DNA of 64,000 nucleotides from Thermogemmata fonticola (GTDB taxonomy: Bacteria; Planctomycetota; Planctomycetia; Gemmatales; Gemmataceae), in contig NZ_JACEFB010000013.1 of NCBI RefSeq assembly GCF_013694095.1, positions 1 through 64,000 of the forward strand. Reading direction: 5' to 3'. Made by a program: the position numbers and the translations under genes. Positions within the stretch are counted from its first letter, which is position 1; each line of letters opens with the position of its first letter. Under the pieces are notes generated by a model, which was not told where the DNA came from, searched no databases, and was given only the letters and a program-made list of their open reading frames with translations. Positions 47,426 to 56,412 of the stretch are shown here, one piece after another.

Positions 47426-47634
47426 CGGCCGTAGAGGAGGAATCTGACAAACGCACCGCGCAGACATAGCCGCGGCGCGCCAGCCAAGCCTACTTTACCC
47501 TGGGGAACGCTTCGTGACGGTCGAGAACTCACGCGTGGGCGATGGCCGCTGTGACAGTGCCTTTGTCCCCACGGCTTAGGGCCTCGCAGAGGAGCGACAG
47601 CCATAACCAGAGGAAAAGGGAGAAGGAGAGGATC

Positions 47635-48885
47635 ATGCTGTGCTGGAGCAAAAACGCCGGGGGATGCCGGGCGCTCGTAGCCGGACTGGTTATGCTAGCG
47701 GCCATCCCAGGAGGGGTGGCAGAATGGCCCCTGCGCGGGGAGCAGGCCGAGACCGGTTACACCGAGGCCGGAGATTCCCTGACGGGGTGCCGTGGGGAGA
47801 ACGAGCAGAGCGGGAATAGCTCCGCCGCCGAGGCGCCTCAGGGCTTGATGGAGCATATCCAGCTTGCGGAAGGTGCGCGGGGTTTCGTTTTGTCGGAGAG
47901 CCAGCGAGCCTTTCGTCCCTGGGGCTTCAACTACGATCACGACGAACGCGGGCGGTTGCTCGAAGATTATTGGGAGAAGGAATGGGACAAAGTCGAGCAA
48001 GATTTCGCGGAGATGCGGGGCTTGGGCGCCAACTGCGTGCGAATTCACCTGCAATTCGGCAAGTTCATGGAGAGTGTCGACAAGCCCAACCCGGCAGCTT
48101 TGCGCCAACTGGAACGGCTGCTGCGCTTAGCCGAGCGGCAGCAGCTATACCTCGATCTGACCGGCCTGGGCTGTTACCACAAAAAAGATGTCCCGGCCTG
48201 GTACGACGCCCTGGATGAAGCAGAGCGGTGGCAAGCCCAATGCCGCTTTTGGACCGCGGTGGCCGAACGGGCAGCCCGCAGTCCCGCGGTATTCTGCTAT
48301 GACCTGATGAACGAACCGGTCGTACCGGGCGGCCAACGGGAACGCGGCGGTTGGCTCGCGCCTCCCTTCGGAGACAAGCACTTCGTTCAGTTCATCACGC
48401 TCGATCAGCGCCAGCGTCCCCGGCCGGACATCGCCCGCGCCTGGGTCCGCCAATTGGTGCAAGCCATCCGGCGGGTTGATCGCCGCCATCTCATCACCGT
48501 GGGATTGGTCGATTGGAGTCTGGATCGCCCCGGCCTGACATCCGGCTTCGTCCCGCAGAAAGTGGTCTCGGAGCTGGATTTTCTCGCCGTGCATCTGTAC
48601 CCCCACCAAGGAAAGCTCGATCAGGCGGCAGAAACCCTGCGGGGCTTTGCTGTGGGCAAGCCGGTGGTGGTGGAGGAATCCTTCCCGCTCTGGTGTTCCG
48701 CGGAGGAGCTGGAACAATTCGTGGAGAAATCTGAGCCGCTGGCGGCCGGCTGGTTCTTCTTCTACTGGGGGCGGACGCTGGAGGAATTGGCCCAGGACAA
48801 GGACCTCGGCTCCGCTCTGCTTCGGGCCTGGCTGGAACGCTTCCGCAAACGTGCCCGGCTCTACGCCCTGACGCCGAACTCCTAG
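47635..48885 (+). CDS. Secreted glycoside hydrolase, GH5/cellulase-like
   Basis: About 416 residues from the ATG at 47635, chosen for the SD AAGGAGAG just upstream; the frame is open to 47542. A signal peptide covers about residues 1-30. The TIM-barrel reads FRPWGFNYDHD, LGANCVRIHLQFGKFM, CYDLMNEPVV (acid/base Glu in NEP) and KPVVVEESFPLW (nucleophile Glu), the usual clan GH-A arrangement. LDFLAVHLYPH carries the conserved His/Tyr pair. The substrate could be a beta-glucan or beta-mannan; it cannot be fixed. It is a single gene after the DUF1549 terminator. Confidence 0.86.
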   Translation: MLCWSKNAGGCRALVAGLVMLAAIPGGVAEWPLRGEQAETGYTEAGDSLTGCRGENEQSGNSSAAEAPQGLMEHIQLAEGARGFVLSESQRAFRPWGFNYDHDERGRLLEDYWEKEWDKVEQDFAEMRGLGANCVRIHLQFGKFMESVDKPNPAALRQLERLLRLAERQQLYLDLTGLGCYHKKDVPAWYDALDEAERWQAQCRFWTAVAERAARSPAVFCYDLMNEPVVPGGQRERGGWLAPPFGDKHFVQFITLDQRQRPRPDIARAWVRQLVQAIRRVDRRHLITVGLVDWSLDRPGLTSGFVPQKVVSELDFLAVHLYPHQGKLDQAAETLRGFAVGKPVVVEESFPLWCSAEELEQFVEKSEPLAAGWFFFYWGRTLEELAQDKDLGSALLRAWLERFRKRARLYALTPNS

Positions 48886-48933
48886 CGCTGCGCTCGCTGC
48901 TCGTTCCATCCCCTGGGGGCTTCGCGTTGCGGG

Positions 48934-50811
48934 TCAAGTGGGGTCAGAGGGGGGGTGGTCCCCGCCCCTTGCCGGGTCGGACGGCAGAGGCTGCGGTGGG
49001 GAGAGGGGGGCGGCGGCGGGAGGGGCGGCGTTTGATTCGCTGGCGGGGGCTGGGGCCAAGGGGAGGCGGAGGCGGAAGAGGCTGCCTTGCAAAGGGGCCG
49101 ACTCAATATCGATACTGCCGCCGTGATGGTCCATGACCATGGCGACGAAAGATAATCCCAGCCCCATGCCGGCGGAATAGCCTTCGTAGAGGGCGTTATC
49201 CCGTTTGGTGGAGAAGTAGGTTTGCAGGCATTGGGCGCGGATGTCTTCGGTCATGCCGATGCCATTGTCGGCGACTTCCAGGATGGCTTCCGAGGCTTGG
49301 CGGCGGAGGCGCAGATGGACCTGCCCTTTCCAGGAGGCAGCGGCGAGGAGACGTTGGCGGCGGCGGAGAGGGTCGGCGTCGCGCCGGGCTTCGTTCCGCA
49401 GGTAATTCCGCATCTCGAAGGTGGCATCCCGGGCGTTGAACAAGAGGTTCTCCACCGCCTGCTGGAGATGGGAGAGGTCCCCGCGCACGTAGAGAGGTTC
49501 CTCCGGCAGATGCAGGTGCAGCTCCACCTTCCATTTATCCCGTGCCGTTTCTAACCAGGTATGACAAGTGTCTTCCAGAAGGTGGGCCAAATTGACGAGG
49601 GTCGGGGCCAACTGCTTCGGATCCCGGCGGACGGTGCGGAGGATTTGCTGCAAGCGCTCGGTGACGGTTCCGAGGGTCGCTCGGACTTCCTGGAGCATTT
49701 GTTTTTGTTCTCCGGGCAAGGCGGGGGCGTCGAGGCAGCGGGCGAGTAGATCGTTGGGGCGGACGAGGAGGTTTTTGATGTTGTGGGCATAACTGCCGGC
49801 GAGGATGCCGATGCTGGCGTAGAGTTGGGAGCGCAGCTCCAGGGCTTGGCGTTCGGCCTGGGCGGCCCGCTGTTCCAATTGGGCGGCTTCCAGTTGTTGT
49901 TCCAGCATGCGGCGGCGCAGCTCCTCCCCGGCCCGTTCCGCCTCCTGTTGCTTGATCCGGGCTTGCAGGACCTGCTGTTCCATCTGAGCAGCGGCCACTT
50001 GGGCTTGCAGAAGTTCACGCTCCCGATGTTCCGCAGCGATGGCTTGCCGCCACTTTTCCTGCTCGACTCGCTGCTCCCGCCGCCAGAAGCGGACCGTCTG
50101 ATAGAAAGCAAGCAAGGTGCTGAGGATGAGCACGGCAGCGGCGACGGATTGCCAGAGGCGGTATTCTTCCTGTTGCAGTTGCAGCCGGTTATAAGTGTGC
50201 AGGCGGTAATCGACGCGCACCACGGGGTAAACCTCCGCTCCTTCTCCGACGGCGGCGGGAATCCACAAAGTTCGCCAGAGGGAGCCGGCGGCAGCGGGCG
50301 GGAAGGCTTTGGGAGATTCCCAGAGGATCGGGGTAAGACCCAGCCGCCAGGCTGCGGGACCCTCGAAACGGACCTCGATGCGGGCCACTTCGGGGAATAG
50401 CGGGAGTTGGGCCGAGTGCAACCGCAGCGGTTCCACCATCGCCCGGAGATGTTCCGCGATTTCATCCCGCTTATTGCGGCGGCGGACCTCCCAGGCTGTC
50501 TCGTCTTCCGAGTTCCCTTCCTGCCGGTGCAGGTCGATGTATTCGTATGCCAGCTCGGTGAGTGTTTTGCGGAAGATGCGGGTGTTTTCCACCCATTCCC
50601 GGATGTTGGCCTGGTCCGAGACTTCGCTCCAGTGGGCGCGGCTGTAGAGGAGCCAGCCCAGGAGGGCGGCAGTGCCCAGCCAGAGCAGGATCAAGGGGGA
50701 AAGGCGCAGCAGGAAGCGGCCCAGGGGCACCACGGGCCCCTCCGGTTCGATTCCCGGCGGCGGGACGACAGGAGGAGGAGAGGCACGGCTCGTGTCAGGG
50801 TGTGCGCTCAT
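48934..50811 (-). CDS. Membrane sensor histidine kinase
   Basis: About 625 residues from the ATG at 50811. One membrane segment is at about 33-57 and a second at about 212-234, with a periplasmic sensor region between. A coiled coil (Glu/Gln-rich, about 245-335) links to the dimerisation region, where H343 in GSYAHNIKNLLV is the predicted phosphorylated His. The ATPase domain has ENLLFNARDA (N box), EVADNGIGM (G1) and GMGLGLSFVAMV (G2). The usual HE after Ala is HN here. The gene overlaps the 3' end of the upstream binding-protein-like gene by 17 bases. No response regulator is adjacent. The Pro/Ser-rich tail is probably disordered. Confidence 0.88.
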   Translation of the reverse strand: MSAHPDTSRASPPPVVPPPGIEPEGPVVPLGRFLLRLSPLILLWLGTAALLGWLLYSRAHWSEVSDQANIREWVENTRIFRKTLTELAYEYIDLHRQEGNSEDETAWEVRRRNKRDEIAEHLRAMVEPLRLHSAQLPLFPEVARIEVRFEGPAAWRLGLTPILWESPKAFPPAAAGSLWRTLWIPAAVGEGAEVYPVVRVDYRLHTYNRLQLQQEEYRLWQSVAAAVLILSTLLAFYQTVRFWRREQRVEQEKWRQAIAAEHRERELLQAQVAAAQMEQQVLQARIKQQEAERAGEELRRRMLEQQLEAAQLEQRAAQAERQALELRSQLYASIGILAGSYAHNIKNLLVRPNDLLARCLDAPALPGEQKQMLQEVRATLGTVTERLQQILRTVRRDPKQLAPTLVNLAHLLEDTCHTWLETARDKWKVELHLHLPEEPLYVRGDLSHLQQAVENLLFNARDATFEMRNYLRNEARRDADPLRRRQRLLAAASWKGQVHLRLRRQASEAILEVADNGIGMTEDIRAQCLQTYFSTKRDNALYEGYSAGMGLGLSFVAMVMDHHGGSIDIESAPLQGSLFRLRLPLAPAPASESNAAPPAAAPLSPPQPLPSDPARGGDHPPSDPT

Positions 50812-52396
50812 GGTAGAAGCGGTAAAGCAGTCGGCGGTGGAGGCAGAACCAGGCGCCGGGAGGGGGCCGGCGGGTGTAAACTTCGAGCACGGCTTCGGCA
50901 AGCGGGTCCTCGGCACCGGGCGGGGAGGGCCGTAACACGACGATGTGTTCGCCGCTGCCGCCGCGGCGGTTCCCGGAGGTGTCAAAAAACGGCGGTTCCA
51001 GCTTCTGAAGCGCCTGGCCCAACTCTCGCGGACTGTCGAGCAAAACGGGGGGTTCCGTCCGGTACGCGGCGGCGAGAAGCACTTCGACGAGGCGGCGAAA
51101 ATGCTCGACATCCTCGGTGGTGGAACAGACTCGTCCAGGCGGCGGAGCAGCGAGGGCGTAGCCGTCCGGGAGGCGTTCCCGTTCCTCCGGCTCATCCCAG
51201 GCGAAGGGGTCGGCGTGGGCGAACAGGACGAGCGGGATGGGCAGGGTGCGGATCGGCCAGGCCACCTCGCGATCGCGGAAGAGGGTATTGACGGAGATGC
51301 CGTCGCCGGTGACTGCCACCAGGCGCTGGCCGACCTCGGACTCTTCCTGAACCAGGGCCTGGAGCACCCGACGTGCCGGTACGGTGACCGTGGGCACCAG
51401 CAGCAAGGTCCGTTGCGGCGGAGGGGGCAGGTGCTGCAACAGGTGGCGAATGGCATCCAGCTCCGCGGCGTTGGGCTGATGGACCGGACCCGTGCTGAAG
51501 GGGATCTGCGAGCGGATCAGGACCAATCGCGGCCCGTCCGCGAGTGCCGAGCAGCGGCGGGTCAGCTCCCGGCGGAGATGCAGGCTCAGGTCCAGAGAGA
51601 ACGGGTCGTCCTGCCAGTCGATGGCGAACGCCGGGATTTCCGAGGCGAGCAGCGTGGCCGCGGCAGCCCAGGGATTGCACCAGGCCGTGCCGGCGGCCAG
51701 CAGCCAGGGGTCGGCTCCCGCATGCGGCCGCAACGACGGTTCTGACAGGAGGAAGTCACTCAGGGCTTCGGCCATCTGCCGGTTGGAAAAGCAGAAGCGG
51801 AAGGTGCGGTCATACAGGGACAGCAGGGTAGGTCCTGCGGGGCCGGTCATGGCGGCATCGGCGGCCACTTGCTCCGCGGTCGCTGCGGTCAGGAGCAGCA
51901 CGGGCTTGTCCGGGTGGGGCGCATCGCGTAAGGCTTCAGCCAGTTCCGCGGCTCGATCGCTGGACCAGCCGGCGATGATGGCCAACGGTGCGGGGGAACG
52001 TTGCAGCAATAATTCCACCCAACGGCTTTGCGGTACGGCTTCGGTCACCTTGTACCAGCGGACATGCAGCCGTCCGAGGCGATCCGAGCGGCCGATGACC
52101 ACCTCGGGCACGGTCGTCGTCCGGTGGGGGTAGGCGTGGGCGTCGTCGGCGAAGAAATGGGGGATGGTTCCCCGGCGTTCAATCCGCTTGAGCGCCCGGA
52201 CAAAGTGATCCCAGGCTTCGTAGGCGGTGGGGGTGTGGAGCCAGGCAATCTCCTGGTCGCCATCCGGTACGGGACGGGGGTGGGCCGGCGGAGTATAGCC
52301 GCGGTTCCACCACGCCAGGGCCACACCCACGCAGACCGCTGCCGCTACAAGCAGCAGCCCTGCCACGACGACGTGCCGAGTATAACCGGCTTGCAT
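50795..52396 (-). CDS. Periplasmic-binding-protein-like anchored protein, probable sensor partner
   Basis: A 533-residue protein with an N-terminal anchor or signal (VVVAGLLLVAAAVCVGVALAWW). The remainder alternates hydrophobic strands and helices like a two-lobed type I periplasmic binding fold (PLAIIAGWSSDRAAELAEALRDA, KPVLLLTAATAEQVAAD, EIPAFAIDWQDDPF, RTLLLVPTVTVPARRVLQ, RLVAVTGDGISVNTLF), but no specific family signature is recognised. The 17-base overlap with the histidine kinase gene implies coupled expression and a shared signalling role. GGGGAGAGG lies directly upstream of the ATG. Confidence 0.65.
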   Translation of the reverse strand: MQAGYTRHVVVAGLLLVAAAVCVGVALAWWNRGYTPPAHPRPVPDGDQEIAWLHTPTAYEAWDHFVRALKRIERRGTIPHFFADDAHAYPHRTTTVPEVVIGRSDRLGRLHVRWYKVTEAVPQSRWVELLLQRSPAPLAIIAGWSSDRAAELAEALRDAPHPDKPVLLLTAATAEQVAADAAMTGPAGPTLLSLYDRTFRFCFSNRQMAEALSDFLLSEPSLRPHAGADPWLLAAGTAWCNPWAAAATLLASEIPAFAIDWQDDPFSLDLSLHLRRELTRRCSALADGPRLVLIRSQIPFSTGPVHQPNAAELDAIRHLLQHLPPPPQRTLLLVPTVTVPARRVLQALVQEESEVGQRLVAVTGDGISVNTLFRDREVAWPIRTLPIPLVLFAHADPFAWDEPEERERLPDGYALAAPPPGRVCSTTEDVEHFRRLVEVLLAAAYRTEPPVLLDSPRELGQALQKLEPPFFDTSGNRRGGSGEHIVVLRPSPPGAEDPLAEAVLEVYTRRPPPGAWFCLHRRLLYRFYHERTP

Positions 52397-52750
52397 GTCC
52401 TCTCCCCAGAGCTTTCCTCATTTCACTATAGCAATATCCTGATGATGTCGCCGAAGGGGGAGGCTAACCGGCTACGATCGTTTCCCCCGTTCTGCCCCAA
52501 CAGTCTGCCCAGCCAAAGCAGGACCGAAGGTGCGGATTGTTGCGGTTGAACCAGGATGACCGGGGGGACTGCCCCGCCTGGAAGCCGTTCCAGCGGTTGC
52601 GAGGCCGCAGGGATGGATTACAATGGGCCACATACGAACCTAATCCCTCGGAGGCGAATCCGCCGAGGCTGATCGGCAGGAAACGATCGGCGGGAGGGAG
52701 GGTGTGCAGTCATGGCAGTTATCACCGCGGCGTCTAGGAAAGGCCCTGCA
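52397..52750. other. Intergenic region between the sensor pair and a small membrane protein
   Basis: A candidate plus-strand promoter sits at 52597-52624 (TTGCGA, 16-base spacer, TACAAT), giving a leader of about 120 bases to the ATG at 52751. Nothing else is seen. Confidence 0.4.
52597..52624 (+). promoter_or_regulatory. Candidate promoter of the small membrane protein gene
   Basis: TTGCGA (-35, four of six matches), 16-base spacer and TACAAT (-10, five of six). Confidence 0.35.
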
Positions 52751-52936
52751 ATGGAAAAGATCCTCTGCTATAGCTCGCTGGCAGTGGCCATCCTTGTGCT
52801 GTTGATGTTTCTGCTGGATTTGGTTTTGGGCATCCCCTTCGGAGGCGGCCCCTTCGTGACGGTGGACATCCTCGGCATCTTGGCCGCCGGCATCGTCGTG
52901 TATTTGGCCGTCAACGTCATGAAAGACCTCAAGTAA
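52751..52936 (+). CDS. Small two-helix membrane protein, 61 residues
   Basis: The protein MEKILCYSSLAVAILVLLMF... has a membrane helix at about residues 8-27, a short Gly-rich loop (GIPFGGGPF) and a second helix at about 36-55 (VDILGILAAGIVVYLAVN), ending in MKDLK. The frame starts at 52712, but the first 13 codons are not helix-like. Function unknown; the hairpin topology with a Gly-rich turn resembles small planctomycete membrane proteins of unknown role. Confidence 0.7.
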   Translation: MEKILCYSSLAVAILVLLMFLLDLVLGIPFGGGPFVTVDILGILAAGIVVYLAVNVMKDLK

Positions 52937-53056
52937 GCCTGCGGAAGGGCTTTGACGGCGGATGAAGCGGTGTTACGCTTTCTATCAGCGTTGGACGCTG
53001 CGGGTCAGCGTTTCTACCCCTCCTGTCAGCGTTCTCCGCTTCGTGCCAGCGTCCTG

Positions 53057-54661
53057 TCATTCCTCTTCCTTCGGTGCATTTTCCACCTTCGGTTCAGTGG
53101 GCACGGCCTTGGGGGAATCGGCGGGAATACCGCGGTGCTTTCGGACGCAGTCGATTAGGGCGGCGATCAATCCCTCTTCGGTGTAAACCTCGGCTTCCGC
53201 AGCTACGGGCAGGCCGGCGGCGCGCACGACGCTTCCCGTCTCTGGACTGATCGCCACCAAGCCAATCTCCCCCTGCCGGATGCGCTGCCGGATGGGGGAA
53301 TCACAAAACGCCAGCACACGGCGGGCGATGTTGCTGCTGGTCAGGGTGATCCAGCGGATGTTCCCTTGACGCAAGGCCTGGAGCAACTGGGGGGAGGGCG
53401 GTTCATCGTCCGTTTGCCGGTAGACGGTGACTTGCCGGACCTCAGCGGCGGAGCGAAGAAGTTCCTCACGCAGGAGTTCCCGGCCTCGATCAGCACGGGC
53501 GAGAAGCACGCGTTGCCCTGCAACTCGCGGGCCTAAAGCCGCGGCTAGCCCCTCCGAGGAGAACGTCTGCTCCGGCACCAGGTCCGCTCGGAGATGATAC
53601 TCGTGCAGGGCGTCTGCCGTTTTCGGTCCGATGGCGGCGAGTTGGACTTTGCTGAGAGTGCGGAGGTCCCCGCCTTTGTGCCAGAGCCGGCGCAGGAGGC
53701 CGTGCACGCCATTGACACTGGTGAAGACCAGCCAGTCCCAGCGTCCCTGGGCCAGAGCGTCCAGGGCGGCGTCAAGTTCGCTGAAGTCCTCCGGTTCTCG
53801 GATGGCCACGGCCGGCCAGTGATGGACGATCGCTCCGAGCTGTTCCAGGCGGCGGATGAGGCCGGCGGCTTGATGGCGCGGGCGCGTCACCAGCACCGAT
53901 TGGCCGAAGAGGGGGCGCTGCTCCGACCAGGGTTGGGGCGTCCGTTGTCCGACCGCTGGCCCGATGAGGATGACGGCGGGGGATTCGAGACCGGCCTGCC
54001 GCCGGGCCTGATCCAGGTCCGCCAGACGCGCGAAGACGCAGCGCTGGTCCCCCCAACTGGCGCGGCTGACGACCGCGGCGGGTGTGTCCGGCGATAGGCC
54101 ATGCTCCAGCAGGGCGGCTACGATCTGGGGCAGGCGGCACAAGCCCATGTAGATCGCCAAGGTGCCGGGGAACTGGGCCAGGGCACGCCAGTTGATCGGC
54201 GGCTCCGCCTTGTCAGGGGCTTCGTGTCCCGTGACGAAAGCCAAGGCGCTGGCAAAATGGCGGTGCGTCAGCGGGATTTCCAGGTAGGCTCCCGCGGCGA
54301 GCGCAGCGGTGACGCCGGGCACCACTTCGTAAGGCACTCCTGCCGCACGCAAAGCCGCAATTTCCTCACCGCCGCGGCCAAAAACCAGGGGATCGCCCCC
54401 TTTGAGACGCAGCACGCGCTTCCCCTGACGGGCGGCTGCCACCATCCGCTGCTGAATCTGGCTGGCCTTCTCCGCATGCTTGCCGGGAAGGTCCCCCACG
54501 CAGATTCTTTCCGCCTGCGGATTGGCCCAATCGAGAATCCGCACCGGCACGAGTTGATCGTACAGGATCACATCCGCCTGTTGCAGCAGCTCCGCCGCCC
54601 GCAACGTCAGCAAGTCCGGACTGCCCGGTCCCGCACCGACGAGATAAACACGCCCTTCCAA
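53057..54661 (-). CDS. cobA-hemD: Fused uroporphyrinogen-III C-methyltransferase / uroporphyrinogen-III synthase
   Basis: A 534-residue fusion with a TTG start preceded by TAGGAG. Residues 1-245 are CobA/SUMT: VYLVGAGPGSPDLLTLRA, VGDLPGKHA, VLRLKGGDPLVFGRGGEE and VVPGVTAALAAGAYLEIPLTHR match the family motifs. Residues about 255-510 are HemD: SVLVTRPRHQAAGLIRRLEQLGA and DWLVFTSVNGVHGLL. The enzyme closes hydroxymethylbilane to uroporphyrinogen III and methylates it to precorrin-2, the branch point to sirohaem and cobalamin. Such fusions are known in several bacterial phyla. A Pro/Glu tail ends the protein. Confidence 0.95.
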   Translation of the reverse strand: MEGRVYLVGAGPGSPDLLTLRAAELLQQADVILYDQLVPVRILDWANPQAERICVGDLPGKHAEKASQIQQRMVAAARQGKRVLRLKGGDPLVFGRGGEEIAALRAAGVPYEVVPGVTAALAAGAYLEIPLTHRHFASALAFVTGHEAPDKAEPPINWRALAQFPGTLAIYMGLCRLPQIVAALLEHGLSPDTPAAVVSRASWGDQRCVFARLADLDQARRQAGLESPAVILIGPAVGQRTPQPWSEQRPLFGQSVLVTRPRHQAAGLIRRLEQLGAIVHHWPAVAIREPEDFSELDAALDALAQGRWDWLVFTSVNGVHGLLRRLWHKGGDLRTLSKVQLAAIGPKTADALHEYHLRADLVPEQTFSSEGLAAALGPRVAGQRVLLARADRGRELLREELLRSAAEVRQVTVYRQTDDEPPSPQLLQALRQGNIRWITLTSSNIARRVLAFCDSPIRQRIRQGEIGLVAISPETGSVVRAAGLPVAAEAEVYTEEGLIAALIDCVRKHRGIPADSPKAVPTEPKVENAPKEEE

Positions 54662-54846
54662 GCCTGCTGCACTCCTACCGGTGATTCGGTCTCACGTCGG
54701 GTGTCGGCTTCACGCCGGGGGCGTCGCTGACTGCCTGCGCAGGCGCCGCCTCTGGCCCTGGAGAGCTATCCTCAGCCAAACTGTTCTCCCGCCCCTCGCA
54801 ACGCCTCCCATTATACCGGCCTTTCACATTGGCCTGGACTGTCCGT

Positions 54847-56028
54847 TCACACGGCCACTTCCTCGGCCTCTTCCCACTCTTCCTCATCGCTACCGACCGG
54901 GAACAGGCGGCAGATCAGAATCCCCAACAGGTACAAAGCGAACATCGGCACGAAAAGATAGAGCATGGTGACGGCGTCGGGCGTCGGGGTGATCATCGCC
55001 GAGAACACCGCCAGGAGCATGCAGGCATGCCGCCACTTCGACCAATAGTCCTCCACCGAGAATACCCCCAGACGGTAAAGGAAGACCATGACCAGCGGCG
55101 TTTGGAACGAGACGCCGAACACCAGCGGCAGGATGATGGCCAAGCTGAACCAGTCACTCAGGCGGATGTCCGGGTCCAACCCCAGCCATTCGTTGAACAT
55201 CAACAGGGCCTTCACCGCTCCGGGCAACACCAGGAACTGGCACATGATGATGCCCGCCAAAAATAGCGACAAGCTCGGCCCCAGCATCCAGTAGACATAC
55301 CGCTTCTCGTGCGGATATAGACCTGCTGCCACAAAGGCCCAGAACTGATACAGGATAAAGGGGCTACCCAGCACGAAACCACAGAGGATCTGCACCTTGA
55401 AGTAAACGACAAACCCTTCCTGTACGCTGAGGGTCGTCAGATACTGCCGCGTTTCCAGCAGGCTTTGCCCTTTCTCGTTGAGATAGTTAATAAAGCCCGG
55501 ATAGACACGCAGGTGGAGAACCACCGTCGGCGGAGTGTCAGGCTTAGGCGGCCCGAAGATGGGCGCCAGCTCCTGGGCGTCGATCTCGACCGGCATGGTT
55601 TCCGGCGAACCCAACAGAAGCTGCCGTTCCTGTTCCGTCAAGGCACTGAGCGCATTGCCGTTGGCCTGGAGCTTCTTCTTGATCCGCTCGATTTCCGCAT
55701 TATCCGTCCGCTCCAGCGGTTCCAGCTTGTCCGTTCGCGCCCGTTCGATCCGGCGGTTGTAAAAGTCGTTGACCTGTTCCTTGACCGGTTCGGTGATGGC
55801 GACCATGACCGGCTTGCCAATGCCGATCCGTGGGTTGCCCACGAGCGAACCGACCCCGTCCAGCACAAAACCGACGACCATGAAAAAGATGAGCCATTTG
55901 AGGGCGATGATCATCCGTTGCCGCAATTCTTCGAGGTGATCCCCGAAGGACATGCGGGTGTCAGCGAAAATGTCGTCGGGATATTCCTCGTAGGGGTTTT
56001 TCCGTCGCTTCTTCTTCGGTGCCACCAT
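54847..56028 (-). CDS. tatC: Twin-arginine translocase subunit TatC with a large insert
   Basis: About 393 residues, well above the usual ~250. The cytoplasmic N-terminus carries FGDHLEELRQRMI, then helix 1 (about 40-62). Between helix 1 and helix 2 (from about 205) lies a charged insert of about 140 residues (NDFYNRRIERARTDKLEPLE, ALTEQERQLLLGSPETM), where typical TatC has a short periplasmic loop. Helices 2-6 follow with GVSFQTPLVMVFLYRLGV and SAMITPTPDAVTMLYLFVPM. TatC recognises twin-arginine signals such as those in the DUF1501 and cyclase-like proteins here. The acidic tail EEEWEEAEEVAV is also unusual. tatA/B are not in the window. Confidence 0.93.
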   Translation of the reverse strand: MVAPKKKRRKNPYEEYPDDIFADTRMSFGDHLEELRQRMIIALKWLIFFMVVGFVLDGVGSLVGNPRIGIGKPVMVAITEPVKEQVNDFYNRRIERARTDKLEPLERTDNAEIERIKKKLQANGNALSALTEQERQLLLGSPETMPVEIDAQELAPIFGPPKPDTPPTVVLHLRVYPGFINYLNEKGQSLLETRQYLTTLSVQEGFVVYFKVQILCGFVLGSPFILYQFWAFVAAGLYPHEKRYVYWMLGPSLSLFLAGIIMCQFLVLPGAVKALLMFNEWLGLDPDIRLSDWFSLAIILPLVFGVSFQTPLVMVFLYRLGVFSVEDYWSKWRHACMLLAVFSAMITPTPDAVTMLYLFVPMFALYLLGILICRLFPVGSDEEEWEEAEEVAV

Positions 56029-56412
56029 AATCCACAACCCCGCGGATGGGGAGAACAGCCCAACCCCGAGGCGGAGATGCCCGAACGGTTGGCGGATCGG
56101 CTCACTGGCGAGGAAGGTCTATTTTACCTTATGGATTCGCTCGGCCAGTCACAAGGCCGCAGTCCCTACGCTTTTGATCCCCATCCAGAGGGGGATCTTC
56201 GGATTAGCACCCTGCACAAGGCCGGAACAAGCTATGCTAAGGGTATCCCTGCTCGGCTGGGAAACCGAGGGCGGATGGCTCTGCCGACCTGATGGCACCG
56301 CTGCCGTTGGCAAGAGGAGGCCCGATAGCATCCGGAGGCGCCGGGGCCGTGAAGGCACAGGGCGGCGGGAAGCCGGAGGGCAGTCGGCGAGCGTGGGACA
56401 AAAATCAAAAGG
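56029..56412. other. Divergent intergenic region between tatC and a membrane protein gene
   Basis: No gene or clear promoter pair is seen. The DNA is GC-rich without hairpins followed by T-tracts. Confidence 0.4.

Larger units (their letters stand above)
47142..47634. other. Intergenic region with terminator and tandem repeat
   Basis: Holds the terminator at 47181-47217 and the 39-bp repeats at 47232-47425. The rest (47426-47634) shows only the SD (AAGGAGAG) of the next gene. Confidence 0.7.

Noticed and set aside
47131-47604. Minus-strand protein with 13-residue repeats
   Set aside because: The reading comes from the 39-bp DNA repeat; the 38-bp copy shifts the frame and no start signal is present.
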